Shown piece by piece: positions 1 through 9,407 of a stretch of DNA of 64,000 bases. This DNA is from JACOMY01 sp046233115 (GTDB lineage Bacteria; Pseudomonadota; Alphaproteobacteria; Kiloniellales; JACOMY01): the NCBI GenBank assembly GCA_046233115.1, contig JBJXHM010000009.1:216638-280637 (forward strand), written 5' to 3'. Position numbers and translations under genes: made by a program. Every line of letters begins with the position of its first letter. Position 1 is the stretch's first letter. A model generated the notes under the pieces. That model was given only the letters and a program-made list of their open reading frames with translations. It searched no databases and had not been told where the DNA came from.

Positions 1-794
1 AGGCCAGCGGCGTCGAGCACCACCTGGCCGTCCTTGGCCTCCAGCACCGTGGCATCCATGAAGTTCATCTGACCGATGAAGTCCGCTACCTCGACCGAGG
101 TCGGCTGGGCATAGAGCTCTTTCGGCGAGGCCATCTGCAGCACCTGGCCCCGCGCCATCACCGCGATCCGATCGGAGAGGGTGAGCGCCTCCTCCTGGTC
201 GTGGGTGACGAAGACGAAGGTGATGCCAATGGCCTGCTGCAGGGCACGCAGCTCCAGCTGCATGCCCTCTCGCAGCTTCTTGTCGAGGGCACCCAGCGGC
301 TCGTCCAGCAGCAGGACCTTCGGCCGCTTGATCAGCGCCCGGGCCAGCGCCACACGCTGGCGCTGGCCGCCGGAGAGCTCGTTCGACTTGCGCTCTCCGT
401 AGCCCGCGAGCTGCACCATCTCCAGGGCCTCGTCGATGCGCCGGTTCATCTCCGATCTATCGATCTTGTCGAAGCGTAGGCCGTAAGCCAGGTTCTTGCG
501 CACGTTGAGGTGGGGGAAGATGGCGTAGCTCTGGAACACCATGTTGGTTGGGCGCTTGTGCGGCGGGACCTGTGACATGGGGGCTCCGTCGACGTAGATC
601 TCGCCCTTGGTCGGCGATTCGAAGCCCGCCAGCAGCCGCAGCAAGGTGGTCTTGCCACAGCCCGATGCGCCCAGCAGCGAGAAGAACTCGCCCGAGGCGA
701 TGTCGATCGAGACCTCGTCGACGGCGATGACCGAGCCGAAATGTTTGGCGACGCGGTCGATGTGCAGATACGGCTTTTTCGAGTTCATGTTCAT
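1..794 (-). CDS. potA: Polyamine-type ABC transporter ATPase (PotA-like), 3' end outside window
   Basis: ATP-binding subunit of a spermidine/putrescine-type importer, acting on the cytoplasmic face of the membrane. From the ATG at 794 the reading shows Walker A GASGCGKTT, the Q-loop VFQSYAIFPH, signature LSGGQRQRVALARAL, Walker B LLLDEPLGALD and the switch His in VTHDQEEAL. The beginning of the C-terminal TOBE region is also present. The start is chosen because it overlaps the stop of the upstream permease in an ATGA arrangement, so the genes are translationally coupled. It is the last gene of the potDBCA operon. The C-terminus lies beyond position 1. The substrate could be putrescine, spermidine or another small cation; the ATPase alone does not decide. 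Confidence 0.9.
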   Translation of the reverse strand, partial: MNMNSKKPYLHIDRVAKHFGSVIAVDEVSIDIASGEFFSLLGASGCGKTTLLRLLAGFESPTKGEIYVDGAPMSQVPPHKRPTNMVFQSYAIFPHLNVRKNLAYGLRFDKIDRSEMNRRIDEALEMVQLAGYGERKSNELSGGQRQRVALARALIKRPKVLLLDEPLGALDKKLREGMQLELRALQQAIGITFVFVTHDQEEALTLSDRIAVMARGQVLQMASPKELYAQPTSVEVADFIGQMNFMDATVLEAKDGQVVLDAAG

Positions 795-1609
795 GCCCCC
801 GGGGCTGACTGGCTGCTCACGCCGCGCCGGGTGAGCCACTGTGCGAAGAAGACGACGATGAAGGAAACGGCCATGATCGCCGAACCGAGCGCCAGAACCG
901 GTGGTAGGCGGGCGGGGAAGCGGAGCTGGCTGAAGATGTGGATCGGCAGGGTCGCCTCGTTGCCGGCCAGCATGAAGGCGATGATGAACTCATCGAAGGA
1001 GATGGTGAAGCAGAGCAGGAGGCTCGCCACCACGCCCGGCAGCACCATGGGGAAGGTCACCCGCCAGAAGGTCCACCAGGCGTTGGCCCCCAGGTCCGCC
1101 GAGGCCTCCTCCATCGACTTGTCGAAACCCTCGAAGCGAGGGATCAGGGTCGCCATGGCGAAGGGCACGCAGATCAGCACGTGACCCATCGTGACGGTGA
1201 TCAGCGACAGCTCAATGCCGAGCTGCTTCATCATGATCAGCAGCGCCACGCCCAGCAGGATGCCGGGCACCACCAGCGGCAGCATGATCACGAAGACCAT
1301 AGGCTTCTTGCCGGGGATCCGATAGCGAGTCACCGCCTTGGCCCCGAAGATGCCCAGCAGGGTGGCCGCGATCGAGGCGACCCCGCCCACCTTCAACGAG
1401 TTGAGCAGCGAGTTGAGCATCGCCTGGTCGACGAACATCTTCTCGTACCACTCGGTGGTGAAGCCCTTCAGCGGGAAGGCGATGTAGGTGCCGTTGTTGA
1501 AGGAGAAGAGCGGTAGGAAGAGGACCGGGATGTAGAGGAAGGCCAGGTAGGCGAGCGCGTAGAGGTGCAGCGGCCGGTTGGGCCGGTCGATGTATGAGAC
1601 CTCGCTCAT
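791..1609 (-). CDS. potC: ABC transporter permease, PotC type
   Basis: Inner-membrane permease of the polyamine-type importer, 272 residues, normal for PotC. Six hydrophobic segments are visible, the first close to the N-terminus (LYALAYLAFLYIPVLFLPLF). The cytoplasmic EAA loop reads MEEASADLGANAWWTFWRVTFP. The reading frame extends 33 bases further upstream, but the ATG at 1609 overlaps the stop of the other permease (TGA at 1608-1606) in an ATGA coupling and is the better start. Its stop overlaps the ATPase start in the same way. It pairs with the PotB-like permease to form the channel. Confidence 0.9.
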   Translation of the reverse strand: MSEVSYIDRPNRPLHLYALAYLAFLYIPVLFLPLFSFNNGTYIAFPLKGFTTEWYEKMFVDQAMLNSLLNSLKVGGVASIAATLLGIFGAKAVTRYRIPGKKPMVFVIMLPLVVPGILLGVALLIMMKQLGIELSLITVTMGHVLICVPFAMATLIPRFEGFDKSMEEASADLGANAWWTFWRVTFPMVLPGVVASLLLCFTISFDEFIIAFMLAGNEATLPIHIFSQLRFPARLPPVLALGSAIMAVSFIVVFFAQWLTRRGVSSQSAPGA

Positions 1610-2538
1610 TTCGACCTCCCGATCAGGCGGTTGGCCATCCACATGTAGACCAATGCGATGATCGCGATGATCACCATGCTGGAGATCGAGAGTGCGGCAC
1701 CCATCGGCCAGTTGTTGATCCGCCCGAACTGGGCCTGGACGATGTTGGCGATCATCGCGCCGTCGGGGCCGCCCACCAGGTTCGGGGTGACGAAGTCGCC
1801 GACCGTGGGCACGAAGATCAGCAGGGTTGCGGCGATCACGCCTGGCAGTGACAGCGGCAGGGTGACGCCGAGGAAGCGCTTCACCGGTCCGTCACCCAGG
1901 TCGGTCGCCGCCTCCAGCAGCGAGCGGTCGATCTTCTCCAGCGAGACGTAGATCGGCAGAATCGCGAAGGCGGCCCAGGCATGGGTCAGGGTGACTACCA
2001 CGGCCGTCGGGCTATAGAGCAGGAATTCCAGCGGCTTGGCGATCAAGCCGAGGCCCTCGAGGCCGGAGTTGATGACGCCGTTGTAGCCCAGGATGATCTT
2101 CCAGCAGAAGACGCGCAGCAGATAGCTGGTCCAGAAGGGCAGCGTCATCATGATGATCCAGATCATCTTGTGCGCACGCACATGGAAGGCGACGAAGTAG
2201 GCCATGGGATAGGCCAGAAGCACCGTCACCACCGTGCAGGAGGCCGAGATCCCGAGCGAGCGCATGAACAGCGTCGAGTAGATGTCGCGGGCGGCGATGG
2301 TCTGATAGTTGTTCAGGGTAAAGGTGGTATCGAACTCGAAGGTGTGTTGGGTCCAGAAGCTGAACGCTACCATCAGCGCGAAGGGCGCGCACATGGCAAC
2401 CAACATAACCAGAAGTGTCGGTGAAAGGAGGACCAGCCCGCGTATCGGTTCACTACTGACCATTCGGGCGTAGAGGCGCCCTCTGATGGAACCTGTGGCG
2501 CGGGGAGCGGTCTCCATAGAGATCGTACGATCGATCAC
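1606..2538 (-). CDS. potB: ABC transporter permease, PotB type
   Basis: First permease of the importer, 310 residues. It has about six membrane helices and an EAA-type loop (LLEAATDLGDGPVKRFLGVTLPLSLPG) that contacts the ATPase. The N-terminal 40 residues before the first helix are longer than in E. coli PotB. It lies 86 bases downstream of the binding-protein gene and overlaps the next permease by four bases, so it is part of one operon. Confidence 0.9.
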   Translation of the reverse strand: MIDRTISMETAPRATGSIRGRLYARMVSSEPIRGLVLLSPTLLVMLVAMCAPFALMVAFSFWTQHTFEFDTTFTLNNYQTIAARDIYSTLFMRSLGISASCTVVTVLLAYPMAYFVAFHVRAHKMIWIIMMTLPFWTSYLLRVFCWKIILGYNGVINSGLEGLGLIAKPLEFLLYSPTAVVVTLTHAWAAFAILPIYVSLEKIDRSLLEAATDLGDGPVKRFLGVTLPLSLPGVIAATLLIFVPTVGDFVTPNLVGGPDGAMIANIVQAQFGRINNWPMGAALSISSMVIIAIIALVYMWMANRLIGRSK

Positions 2539-2624
2539 TAGCCTGCTCCTATAGGGGGCTGGCTCGGCGCCGCGTTCCTCCCCGATCGCGGCGCCGAGCC
2601 TGGCTCAATAGATGAGGACGGGGC

Positions 2625-3764
2625 TTAGAAGCCCGCCTTAATTTCCTCGAAGGTCTCGTTCATCTTCGATGTGAAGGCTTCCGGCAGCGGAATCTGGAAC
2701 TTGCCGGCGGCCAGCACGTCTTCGGGATTGGTCGAGAGACCGAGCTCTGCCAGGCGCTCCGGCGAGACAGTCGCGAAAGACTTGATGTTGGAGTGGCCGT
2801 AGCCGTAGTCGTTGATCAGGAAATGCCCCGATTCGGTGCTGAGCAGCGAATCAATGATGTCGAGCGCCATGTCGACGTTCTTGGAATCCTTGTGCAGCAT
2901 CATGCCGCAAACCCAGGTGAGTGCGCCTTCCTTGGGGTTGGCGAAGGCCACCGGGATACCCTGCTTCTTCAGCTCGACCGGCGAGCTGTTCCAGGTCATG
3001 GCCGCGACCAACTCGCCGGAAGCCAGCATCTGCTCCAGCGTGGTCATGTCGTCGGTGTACTCGCGGATCAGCGGGCGCTGCTCGCGCAGCAGGCCGGCCA
3101 CCTTCTCGTAGTTGGCGTCGGTGGTCATCTCCGAGAAGGGGACGCCGCCGTAGATCGCGGTGCACCACCAGGTGTCGCCGGCGGACGCGATGACGCCCAG
3201 GCGGCCCTCGTAGCGCGGATCCCAGAGCACGCTCCAGGACTCTTCCTTGCCTTCCCAATCGACCATGTCGGTGCGGTAGGTGATCGAGGTCTGACCCCAG
3301 TCGAACGGCACGAAGAAGACCTTGCCGTCCTGGTTGGCGCCCTCGAGGTGGGTGAGCTGGGGAATGACGTCCGGCCAGTTGGAGAGCTTGGCGGTGTCGA
3401 TCGGCTGGAACAGGCCGGAGGAGACCCAGCGCGGGATCGAGGAGTTGCAGGGATGGGCGACGTCTGCGACGTAGCCGCCCAGCAGCTTGGTCAGTGCCTC
3501 TTCCGTGCCGCCGAAGGACGCAAATCCCGGAGGTCCACCATACTTCTGGATGTAGGGCGCAAAGAGTTCGGGAATGTCGTAGCCGCCCCAGGTGAAATAG
3601 GTGACGTCGGTGCTGGCCGCTTGAGCCAAGCGCGGACCCATGGGCACAGTCGCTATGCCAATGCCCGCTGCGCCGAGCAAGGCGGTGAACTGGCGTCGGG
3701 TGAGCTTGCCCTCAGCCAGCCTGTCCTTGATCATGTTCGCGCTGATCTCTGTTCGTTTCGTCAT
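2625..3764 (-). CDS. potD: Polyamine-type periplasmic substrate-binding protein (PotD/PotF-like)
   Basis: Solute-binding protein feeding the PotBC channel, 379 residues from the ATG at 3764. The open frame continues upstream to 3992, but that part is not protein-like. The N-terminus has a twin-arginine-like export signal (TRRQFTALLGAAG) about 22 residues in, followed by a hydrophobic stretch ending near AQAAS. Export may therefore use Tat rather than Sec. The mature part starts DVTYFTWGGYDIPELF and carries the aromatic-rich pattern of the spermidine/putrescine-binding family. It is first in the operon, so it is likely made in excess over the membrane parts. Confidence 0.88.
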   Translation of the reverse strand: MTKRTEISANMIKDRLAEGKLTRRQFTALLGAAGIGIATVPMGPRLAQAASTDVTYFTWGGYDIPELFAPYIQKYGGPPGFASFGGTEEALTKLLGGYVADVAHPCNSSIPRWVSSGLFQPIDTAKLSNWPDVIPQLTHLEGANQDGKVFFVPFDWGQTSITYRTDMVDWEGKEESWSVLWDPRYEGRLGVIASAGDTWWCTAIYGGVPFSEMTTDANYEKVAGLLREQRPLIREYTDDMTTLEQMLASGELVAAMTWNSSPVELKKQGIPVAFANPKEGALTWVCGMMLHKDSKNVDMALDIIDSLLSTESGHFLINDYGYGHSNIKSFATVSPERLAELGLSTNPEDVLAAGKFQIPLPEAFTSKMNETFEEIKAGF

Positions 3765-3852
3765 CTGCAGTCCTCGCTGTTCACCTTGTTGGTTGCAGTG
3801 CAACCCTTCCCTTGTCAGGTCCCATGCGTCACGCGGATCGGAGACCTTCAGG

Positions 3853-4737
3853 CTATCGGACCAAATTTGTTCGACCTTGCCAAGGTCTATAATGGACGAT
3901 CGGCCAGTTGGACCTGGCGATGGTTGGTGCAGTGCACGGGAGCCGCGCCGCCAGTGCGGTCGGCGGACGGGAGACCCCCGCCGGTCGATCACGCTGTGCG
4001 ACCGGGATCGCGCCGATCTCGCGCACCAGTTTCTCGGCGATGACCGTGGCGAAATCGACGTAGTCGGCGGCGGTCACCACGAAGGCGCTCTGGCCGCCGA
4101 TCAGATTGTCGCGGAAGTAGTCGGCCAGCAGCGGCAGCTCGTTCAGGATCGCAAGGCCGTTGATGGTGATGCCACGATCCAGCACCGCGCGTCGGGCGCT
4201 GCGCAGGGGCTGCCCGTCGTTGCTGAGGCCGTCGCCGGAGAGGTCGATCACCCGGCGCAGGCCCTGGTAGCCGTTGCTCTCCAGCTCCTGAAGCGCCTTG
4301 GCCAGAGCATCGCCCAGCGCGGTGTGACCGCCGGGGATCAGCCGCGGCATGGCGGCGAGCGCCTGCGAGAAGCGCTCGGCATCGGCGCCGTCGCGGATCA
4401 CCTCCCAGCCCAGTGCGCGGTGCTGGTTTGCTTTGTCGCCCCACTGGATCACCGCGACGGCGAGGCCGCCGCCGATCGTCGCGATCGCCTCGCGCACCGG
4501 CCTGCTGGCGAAGGCCCTGGCCAGTCCTTGCGCCTGCAGCGCGTACTCGGCAGAATCGACGCTGGCCGATACGTCGATCAGCAAGATCAACTCCATCCCG
4601 ACCGGCCGTCCCGCCTCCGCGTCGGCGCGCCCGGCAGCGGTGAGACCCGACAGCAGGAGCGAAAGGAGTAGCAGCGTGCCAATAGCTGCGCCCCGTCCCA
4701 GGAAGCGAAGCGGCCCCCCGTGGATCACGAGGGGCAT
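3853..4737 (-). CDS. DUF1194 secreted von Willebrand factor A-like protein
   Basis: Predicted exported protein of about 294 residues with a vWA-like fold. The metal-binding start ILLIDVSASVDSAEY (DxSxS) and a later LSGDGLSNDG segment are typical of the DUF1194 family found in alphaproteobacteria. A leucine-rich signal peptide (GTLLLLSLLLSGLTAAG) precedes the domain. The start is uncertain: ATGs at 4737, 4749 and 4761 are in frame and none has a clear ribosome site. The frame runs on to 5184, but that part is antisense to rfbB. The biochemical role of the family is unknown. No pot genes overlap it, so it is probably an independent unit. Confidence 0.75.
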   Translation of the reverse strand: MPLVIHGGPLRFLGRGAAIGTLLLLSLLLSGLTAAGRADAEAGRPVGMELILLIDVSASVDSAEYALQAQGLARAFASRPVREAIATIGGGLAVAVIQWGDKANQHRALGWEVIRDGADAERFSQALAAMPRLIPGGHTALGDALAKALQELESNGYQGLRRVIDLSGDGLSNDGQPLRSARRAVLDRGITINGLAILNELPLLADYFRDNLIGGQSAFVVTAADYVDFATVIAEKLVREIGAIPVAQRDRPAGVSRPPTALAARLPCTAPTIARSNWPIVHYRPWQGRTNLVR

Positions 4738-4830
4738 CAATCCGGGCATCGATCCGGGCATCACCGGCGGCCTCGGCTGCACCCAACAGCGCAGCTCGGC
4801 CGGGCTGAGGCCTGGTGGAGGGCGGATCTG

Positions 4831-5007
4831 ATGGCCAGGCGGGTCATACTCCTCCTGTCCTTGGTCTCGGTGCTCGCGGCGCTCGCCATCGCTGTGCTGG
4901 CCTTCGTCATCTGGCGCCAGGCCGACGATCCGGCGGCGAGTGTCCCTTGCGATAGCTGCGACATCCGCCACCAACGGCTGACTCTGGAGCCGATCAAGAA
5001 GCAATGA
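4831..5007 (+). CDS. Small single-helix membrane protein with C-x2-C tail
   Basis: A 58-residue protein starting at an ATG preceded by GGAGGGCGG eight bases upstream. One transmembrane helix (LLSLVSVLAALAIAVLAFVIW) is followed by a short soluble tail with PCDSCDI, a possible metal or redox pair. It lies just upstream of rfbB on the same strand. A longer in-frame start at 4720 would give an unlikely His/Arg-rich N-terminus. The family is not recognised. Confidence 0.5.
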   Translation: MARRVILLLSLVSVLAALAIAVLAFVIWRQADDPAASVPCDSCDIRHQRLTLEPIKKQ

Positions 5008-5083
5008 TGCGGCCAAGTACGCGGCTGTCAATGCGCCGCGGGTCGGCCAGCCGGGCGCGGCAGTCGGATCGGGAAGGAGCTGG

Positions 5084-6130
5084 ATGAAACTGATCGTGAC
5101 AGGTGGGAGTGGGTTCATCGGCTCGGCGGTGGTGCGCCAGGCCATCGGACGCGGCTTCCAGGTGATCAATGTCGACAAGCTCACCTATGCGGCCAATCCG
5201 GCGAACCTGGCAGACGTGAGCAAGCTGGATGCCTACAGCTTCGTCAAGCACGACATCTGCGATCGCTATGCTATGGATGTCGTCTTCACCGAGCACCAGC
5301 CCGACGCGATCATGCATCTGGCGGCGGAGAGCCACGTGGACCGCTCGATCGACGGACCGGCGGCCTTCATCGAGACCAACATCATCGGCACCTATACGCT
5401 GCTGGAAGCGGCCAGGGCCTACTGGTCCACCCTGTCCGCTGCGCGTCAGGCCGCCTTCCGCTTCCATCACGTCTCCACCGACGAGGTTTTCGGCTCGCTC
5501 GGGCTGGAGGGTTTCTTCACCGAGGAGACGGCCTATGAGCCGCACAGCCCCTATTCCTCCTCGAAGGCCTCTTCCGATCATCTGGTCTGGGCCTGGCACG
5601 AGACCTATGGCCTGCCGGTGGTGATGACCATGTGCTCCAACAACTACGGGCCCTATCAGTTCCCCGAGAAGCTGATCCCGGTGGTGATCCTGAGCGCGCT
5701 CTACGACTGGCCGATCCCGGTCTACGGCAAGGGCGAGAACATCCGCGACTGGATCTACGTCGAGGATCACGCCCGAGGCCTTCTTGACGTGCTCGAGCGT
5801 GCGGAAGACGGCGCCGCCTACAACATCGGTTCGACCACGGTGAAGCGGAACATCGAGGTCGTGCGCGCGATCTGTGCGGTACTCGATCAGCGTTTCCCGG
5901 AGAAGGCGCCGCACGACCGGCTGATCACCTTCGTGCAGGACCGGCCCGGCCATGACTTCCGCTATGCGATCGATTCCTCGAAGATGGCCAAGGACCTCGG
6001 TTGGCGGCCCTCCTGTACCTTCGAGGAGGGACTGGCGCTCACTGTCGACTGGTACCTCGCCAACGAGGCCTGGTGGCGCCCGCTGCTGGACCGCAGCGGC
6101 GTCAGCGCCCGTCTGGGCCTTCGCCGCTAG
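5084..6130 (+). CDS. rfbB: dTDP-glucose 4,6-dehydratase
   Basis: Converts dTDP-glucose to dTDP-4-keto-6-deoxyglucose, the second step of dTDP-rhamnose and other deoxysugar synthesis. The 348-residue protein opens with the NAD-binding TGGSGFIGSAV. It carries the dehydratase STDEVFGSLG segment with its Asp-Glu pair and the catalytic YSSSKASSDH. The GGAAGGAG ribosome site sits just before the ATG. No rfbA, C or D genes are adjacent, so the pathway partners must lie elsewhere. Its 3' end overlaps the convergent tctA by 29 bases. Confidence 0.93.
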   Translation: MKLIVTGGSGFIGSAVVRQAIGRGFQVINVDKLTYAANPANLADVSKLDAYSFVKHDICDRYAMDVVFTEHQPDAIMHLAAESHVDRSIDGPAAFIETNIIGTYTLLEAARAYWSTLSAARQAAFRFHHVSTDEVFGSLGLEGFFTEETAYEPHSPYSSSKASSDHLVWAWHETYGLPVVMTMCSNNYGPYQFPEKLIPVVILSALYDWPIPVYGKGENIRDWIYVEDHARGLLDVLERAEDGAAYNIGSTTVKRNIEVVRAICAVLDQRFPEKAPHDRLITFVQDRPGHDFRYAIDSSKMAKDLGWRPSCTFEEGLALTVDWYLANEAWWRPLLDRSGVSARLGLRR

Positions 6131-7736
6131 GGTTTGTCGAGTTTGCACGGCACCGTCCGGATCGGGTGCCGCGTGACAGGGCGACTACGATGGCGATGGC
6201 GCCGAGAGTGAGCAGGGCGGCGAGGGGGCTCGAGACCAGGAAGAAGGGGTCGCCGCCCGTCGCGGCGAAGGCTTGGCGCGCGCTGCTTTCCAGGTTTCCG
6301 GCCAGCACGAAGGCGATGACGAACGGCAGGACCGAAATTTCCAGCCGTCGAAAGAGATAGCCGAGGAGGCCGAAGCCCAAGGTCATGCAGACCGCACTGA
6401 GCCGCGGCTCCTGCAGGTAGACCGCGGTCAGGCTGACCAGAAGGACCGCCGGCAGCAGCAGCGGCCTGGGGACGCGCGCCGTCACCGCCATGGCCCGCAT
6501 CGCCGCCCCACCCAGCAGCCAGTTCAGCAGGTTGGCCAGCGCCATCGCGCCGAACAGGCCGAAGGCGAGGACCAGTTCGGGGTTGGTGCCGCTGGCAGGC
6601 AGCCGGAAGATCGAGGGACCTGGGTTGAGCCCGCCGATGCTGTCCATGGCCAACAGCAGGAAGACGGCGGCGGCGTTGCCGGGAATTCCGAGTGACAGGA
6701 GCGGGATCATGTTGGCGCCCGAGACGGCCGAGTTCGCGGCCTCGGTCGCTGCCACGCCGGCCTCGGCGCCCTCGCCGAAGGCGGGACCGGGCCGCTTCAG
6801 CCGGACATGCAGGCGCTGCCCCGAGGCGTAACCCAGGGTCGCTGCCATGGTGGAGCCGATGCCCGGCAGCGCGCCGATCACCGTACCGATCGCCGCTGAG
6901 TTGAGGACGAAGGGCAGCAGGCGCCTTCGCGCCGACCAGCTCAGCCGCTCGTCGCCGACGGGTGGGGCCGCCTGCCGGCTGTCCCGCTTGCCGCGATTCT
7001 GGCGCAGATCTTCCAGAGCGACGAAGATCTCACCGAGGATGAGCACGCCCAGAATCACGCTGACGGCTGGAAAGCCGTCGGCCAGGGCATGACTGCCTAC
7101 GGTGAGGCGAGGCGTAAAGGACTCGCCCGTACCGACGCAGGCGACGAGCAAGCCAAGGCTCAAGGAGAGCAGGCCTTTGGCAATGCTGGGGCCGACCACC
7201 GCGGCCACGAAGGCGAGGGAAAGCAGGATCAGGGCGGTCTTTTCCGGCAGGTCGAGCAGGCTCTCGACCAGCACGGCCAGGAAAGGGGCAAAGCAAAAAA
7301 GCGCCAGATCCGAGAGGCTGTCGCCGCTGACCGAGGCGAAGTGGGCTATGCGCAGCGCACGGCCGCCCTTGCCTGCGCGGCAGAGCGGATAGCCGTCGCG
7401 GGTGGTGAGCAGCGCGTCCGGCGTGCCGGGCGTGTTGAAGAGGATGGCCGGCACCGCGCCGCCTAGGGTCGCCCCTTTCATGAGACCGATCAGGAAGCCA
7501 AGAACCGGCAGGAGCGCGTCGGCCCGGTAGCCGAAGATGGAGATGAGGATCGGCAGCGCCACGGCCATGGCGGTCGGACCGGCAAGCCCCGGCGTGGCGC
7601 CGACCAGGATTCCGACGAAGAGGCCGCCGACGACCATCAGGGGAGCGGCCGGCAGTGCCATGCCGGCCACCGTGAACGCAGCAGGCCCATCGAACAGGGC
7701 CGCGAGACCGAGCCAAAGATGGTGCAGCAGGTCCAC
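6102..7736 (-). CDS. tctA: Tripartite tricarboxylate transporter large membrane subunit
   Basis: Large permease of a TctABC-type secondary transporter for carboxylates. It has 544 residues and about twelve membrane segments. The family motif GATPGLAGPTAMAVALP near residue 45 and a second, repeat-like GALPGIGSTMAATLGY near residue 290 are clear. The start is a GTG sharing one base with the tctB stop (TAGTG), which implies coupled translation. The last 29 bases run into the 3' end of rfbB on the other strand. Confidence 0.92.
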   Translation of the reverse strand: MDLLHHLWLGLAALFDGPAAFTVAGMALPAAPLMVVGGLFVGILVGATPGLAGPTAMAVALPILISIFGYRADALLPVLGFLIGLMKGATLGGAVPAILFNTPGTPDALLTTRDGYPLCRAGKGGRALRIAHFASVSGDSLSDLALFCFAPFLAVLVESLLDLPEKTALILLSLAFVAAVVGPSIAKGLLSLSLGLLVACVGTGESFTPRLTVGSHALADGFPAVSVILGVLILGEIFVALEDLRQNRGKRDSRQAAPPVGDERLSWSARRRLLPFVLNSAAIGTVIGALPGIGSTMAATLGYASGQRLHVRLKRPGPAFGEGAEAGVAATEAANSAVSGANMIPLLSLGIPGNAAAVFLLLAMDSIGGLNPGPSIFRLPASGTNPELVLAFGLFGAMALANLLNWLLGGAAMRAMAVTARVPRPLLLPAVLLVSLTAVYLQEPRLSAVCMTLGFGLLGYLFRRLEISVLPFVIAFVLAGNLESSARQAFAATGGDPFFLVSSPLAALLTLGAIAIVVALSRGTRSGRCRANSTNPSGEGPDGR

Positions 7737-8266
7737 TAGAGATCACCGTTCGGTGGCAGCAGCAGATCGTCGAAGGAGAGATCGATCAGGAGCGCGAGAG
7801 ACAGCGGTACGAGCAGAGCGAAGAGGAACTGCCTAGGAGTGAGCCGGCCCTCGACCAGACCGATCGAACCGGCGATCAGGAGCAGGCCACCCGCGACAAA
7901 GCCGAGGTAGGTCCAAGGCGGGCTGGCGCGCAACGCCCGGTAGGGCCCCTGGTCCAGCAGCCAGGCCAGTGCCGGGCCGGTCCAGACCATGAGCGCCAGG
8001 GCCGCCGCCAGCAGCCCGACCAGGAGCAGGATCCATTTCAGATTGGCGAGGCGGAGCCGGGCGCCGTCGCTCGGCTTCACCAGCAGCCACCCACCGGAGA
8101 CCAGCAGCAGGACGCCGGCGATGCCGGGAGCCAGGCCGTCGCCGATCTGGCTTCGCCCGCGTAGCTGCTCGATCAGCACGCCGCTGCTGTCGAGCGGTAT
8201 CCAGAGAGAGAGCAGCAGGCCGGCGAACAGGAGGACGACGATCGCCAGGATGCGGTCTTGCGACAT
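7736..8266 (-). CDS. tctB: Tripartite tricarboxylate transporter small membrane subunit
   Basis: Small four-helix membrane subunit, 176 residues, of the TctABC carboxylate transporter. Hydrophobic stretches lie near residues 8-26, 50-62, 78-97 and 120-165. It stands between the binding protein and the large permease in the usual order for this transporter class. Sequence is weakly conserved in this family, so the call rests mostly on position and topology. Confidence 0.85.
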   Translation of the reverse strand: MSQDRILAIVVLLFAGLLLSLWIPLDSSGVLIEQLRGRSQIGDGLAPGIAGVLLLVSGGWLLVKPSDGARLRLANLKWILLLVGLLAAALALMVWTGPALAWLLDQGPYRALRASPPWTYLGFVAGGLLLIAGSIGLVEGRLTPRQFLFALLVPLSLALLIDLSFDDLLLPPNGDL

Positions 8267-8309
8267 GCTGGGGCCTCCCTTGCGGCGAACCCGGGCCGAG
8301 GCCGAGGTG

Positions 8310-9254
8310 CTACTGGGAGACGGCCTGGAGCAGGGCCTGGGCCTCTGTCGCCTGCTCCTTCAGCAGGGTCTCCAGTGCCTTGCCGCTGATCACCACCGGC
8401 CCACCGAAGGCCTTGCGGACGAAGCCGTTGGCCTTGCTCGTCTGATCCTCCACGACCGCGATGATCGCGCTGGTCAGGGCCTCGCGGGCCTCGGCGGGGA
8501 GGCCGGCCGGGGCGATGACCATGAAGTAGTCCTCTCCGGTGAAGGCGATGCCCAGATCGCTCATCGTCGGTGCGTCCGGCGAGACGGCCAAGGGGTGGTC
8601 GAGACCCGACGCGAGAGTCACCATGTCGCCCGCCAGCACGGCTCTGTTCTGGATGCCGGCCCCCCAGCCGACGTCGATGTCGCCGGCGTTCAGGGCGTTC
8701 ATGACCGCCTTGCCGCCACCCAGGGTGACAATGTTGAAATCCAGTCCCTCGTGCTGTCCCATGAAATAGGCGAGATCGGCATAGCGCGGCGACATCGCGC
8801 CGAAGCGAATGGTCTCTCCGGCACGGGCGGCAGCGGCCATGTCCTCCCAGCTCTTCCAGCCCTTGGAGGTGAGGGCCACGACGCCCACGGCGAGGGCGGC
8901 CGTGGTGGTCAATGGGGTGAAGTCGGCTTGCGTGTAGCCGGGATCGCCGGCCGCAATCATGTTGTAGGTCAGGGCCTCACCGACCAGGAAGCCGATCGCG
9001 GTGCCGTCCGACGGCTCGTCCTTGAGGGCGGCTGCCAGGACGGCGCCCCCCTTGCCGGTACGCTGTTCGGGGATGATCTGCCAGCCGTGGCGTTCTTCCA
9101 GAGCCTCGGCAATCAGGCGCGCCTGGGTGTCGACGCCGCCGCCGGCCGTGGCCGCTATCATCATGGTGATCGGGCCGGAGGGCTGCCAGTCGGCGCGAAC
9201 GCTGTGGGGGCCTAAGGCGGCTGCGAAAGCCAAGAGCAGTAGACGGAGTCGCAT
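8310..9254 (-). CDS. tctC: Tripartite tricarboxylate transporter substrate-binding protein
   Basis: Periplasmic binding protein, 314 residues from the ATG at 9254, which is preceded by CAGGAGGAGAGA. The open frame begins 48 bases earlier without a ribosome site. A Sec signal (MRLRLLLLAFAAALG) is followed by the PSGPITMMIAATAGGGVDTQAR region, the usual Bug/TctC ligand-pocket start. It is the first gene of tctCBA and divergent from the MarR gene, so both promoters share the 150-base space between them. Confidence 0.9.
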   Translation of the reverse strand: MRLRLLLLAFAAALGPHSVRADWQPSGPITMMIAATAGGGVDTQARLIAEALEERHGWQIIPEQRTGKGGAVLAAALKDEPSDGTAIGFLVGEALTYNMIAAGDPGYTQADFTPLTTTAALAVGVVALTSKGWKSWEDMAAAARAGETIRFGAMSPRYADLAYFMGQHEGLDFNIVTLGGGKAVMNALNAGDIDVGWGAGIQNRAVLAGDMVTLASGLDHPLAVSPDAPTMSDLGIAFTGEDYFMVIAPAGLPAEAREALTSAIIAVVEDQTSKANGFVRKAFGGPVVISGKALETLLKEQATEAQALLQAVSQ

Positions 9255-9367
9255 TCTCTCCTCCTGTCCTCGATGCCGAACCGGATCGAGTCTTTCGGTC
9301 ACGGGTGCCCGCTATCGGCCCGGACCACGGAATGCTCCTCCTTCAGGCTTGAGTGTGGATTGATTAT

Positions 9368-9394
9368 TTGATAAGTCAAGAATTGATTGGTCAA
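9368..9394. promoter_or_regulatory. Two tandem TTGA-N4-TCAA palindromes, probable MarR operator
   Basis: TTGATAAGTCAA (9368-9379) and TTGATTGGTCAA (9383-9394) are perfect 4-bp-arm palindromes with centres 15 bp apart. They lie between the divergent tctC and MarR genes, directly before the MarR start. Position and shape suggest autoregulation by the MarR protein and control of tctCBA. Binding itself is inference. An identical TTGATTGGTCAA occurs at 19268. Confidence 0.55.
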
Positions 9395-9407
9395 TAAATG
9401 AGTGTCG

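Noticed and set aside
9383..9394. FNR/FixK box
   Set aside because: FNR sites are TTGAT-N4-ATCAA, i.e. TTGA-N6-TCAA; here the spacing is four, so a different regulator is more likely.
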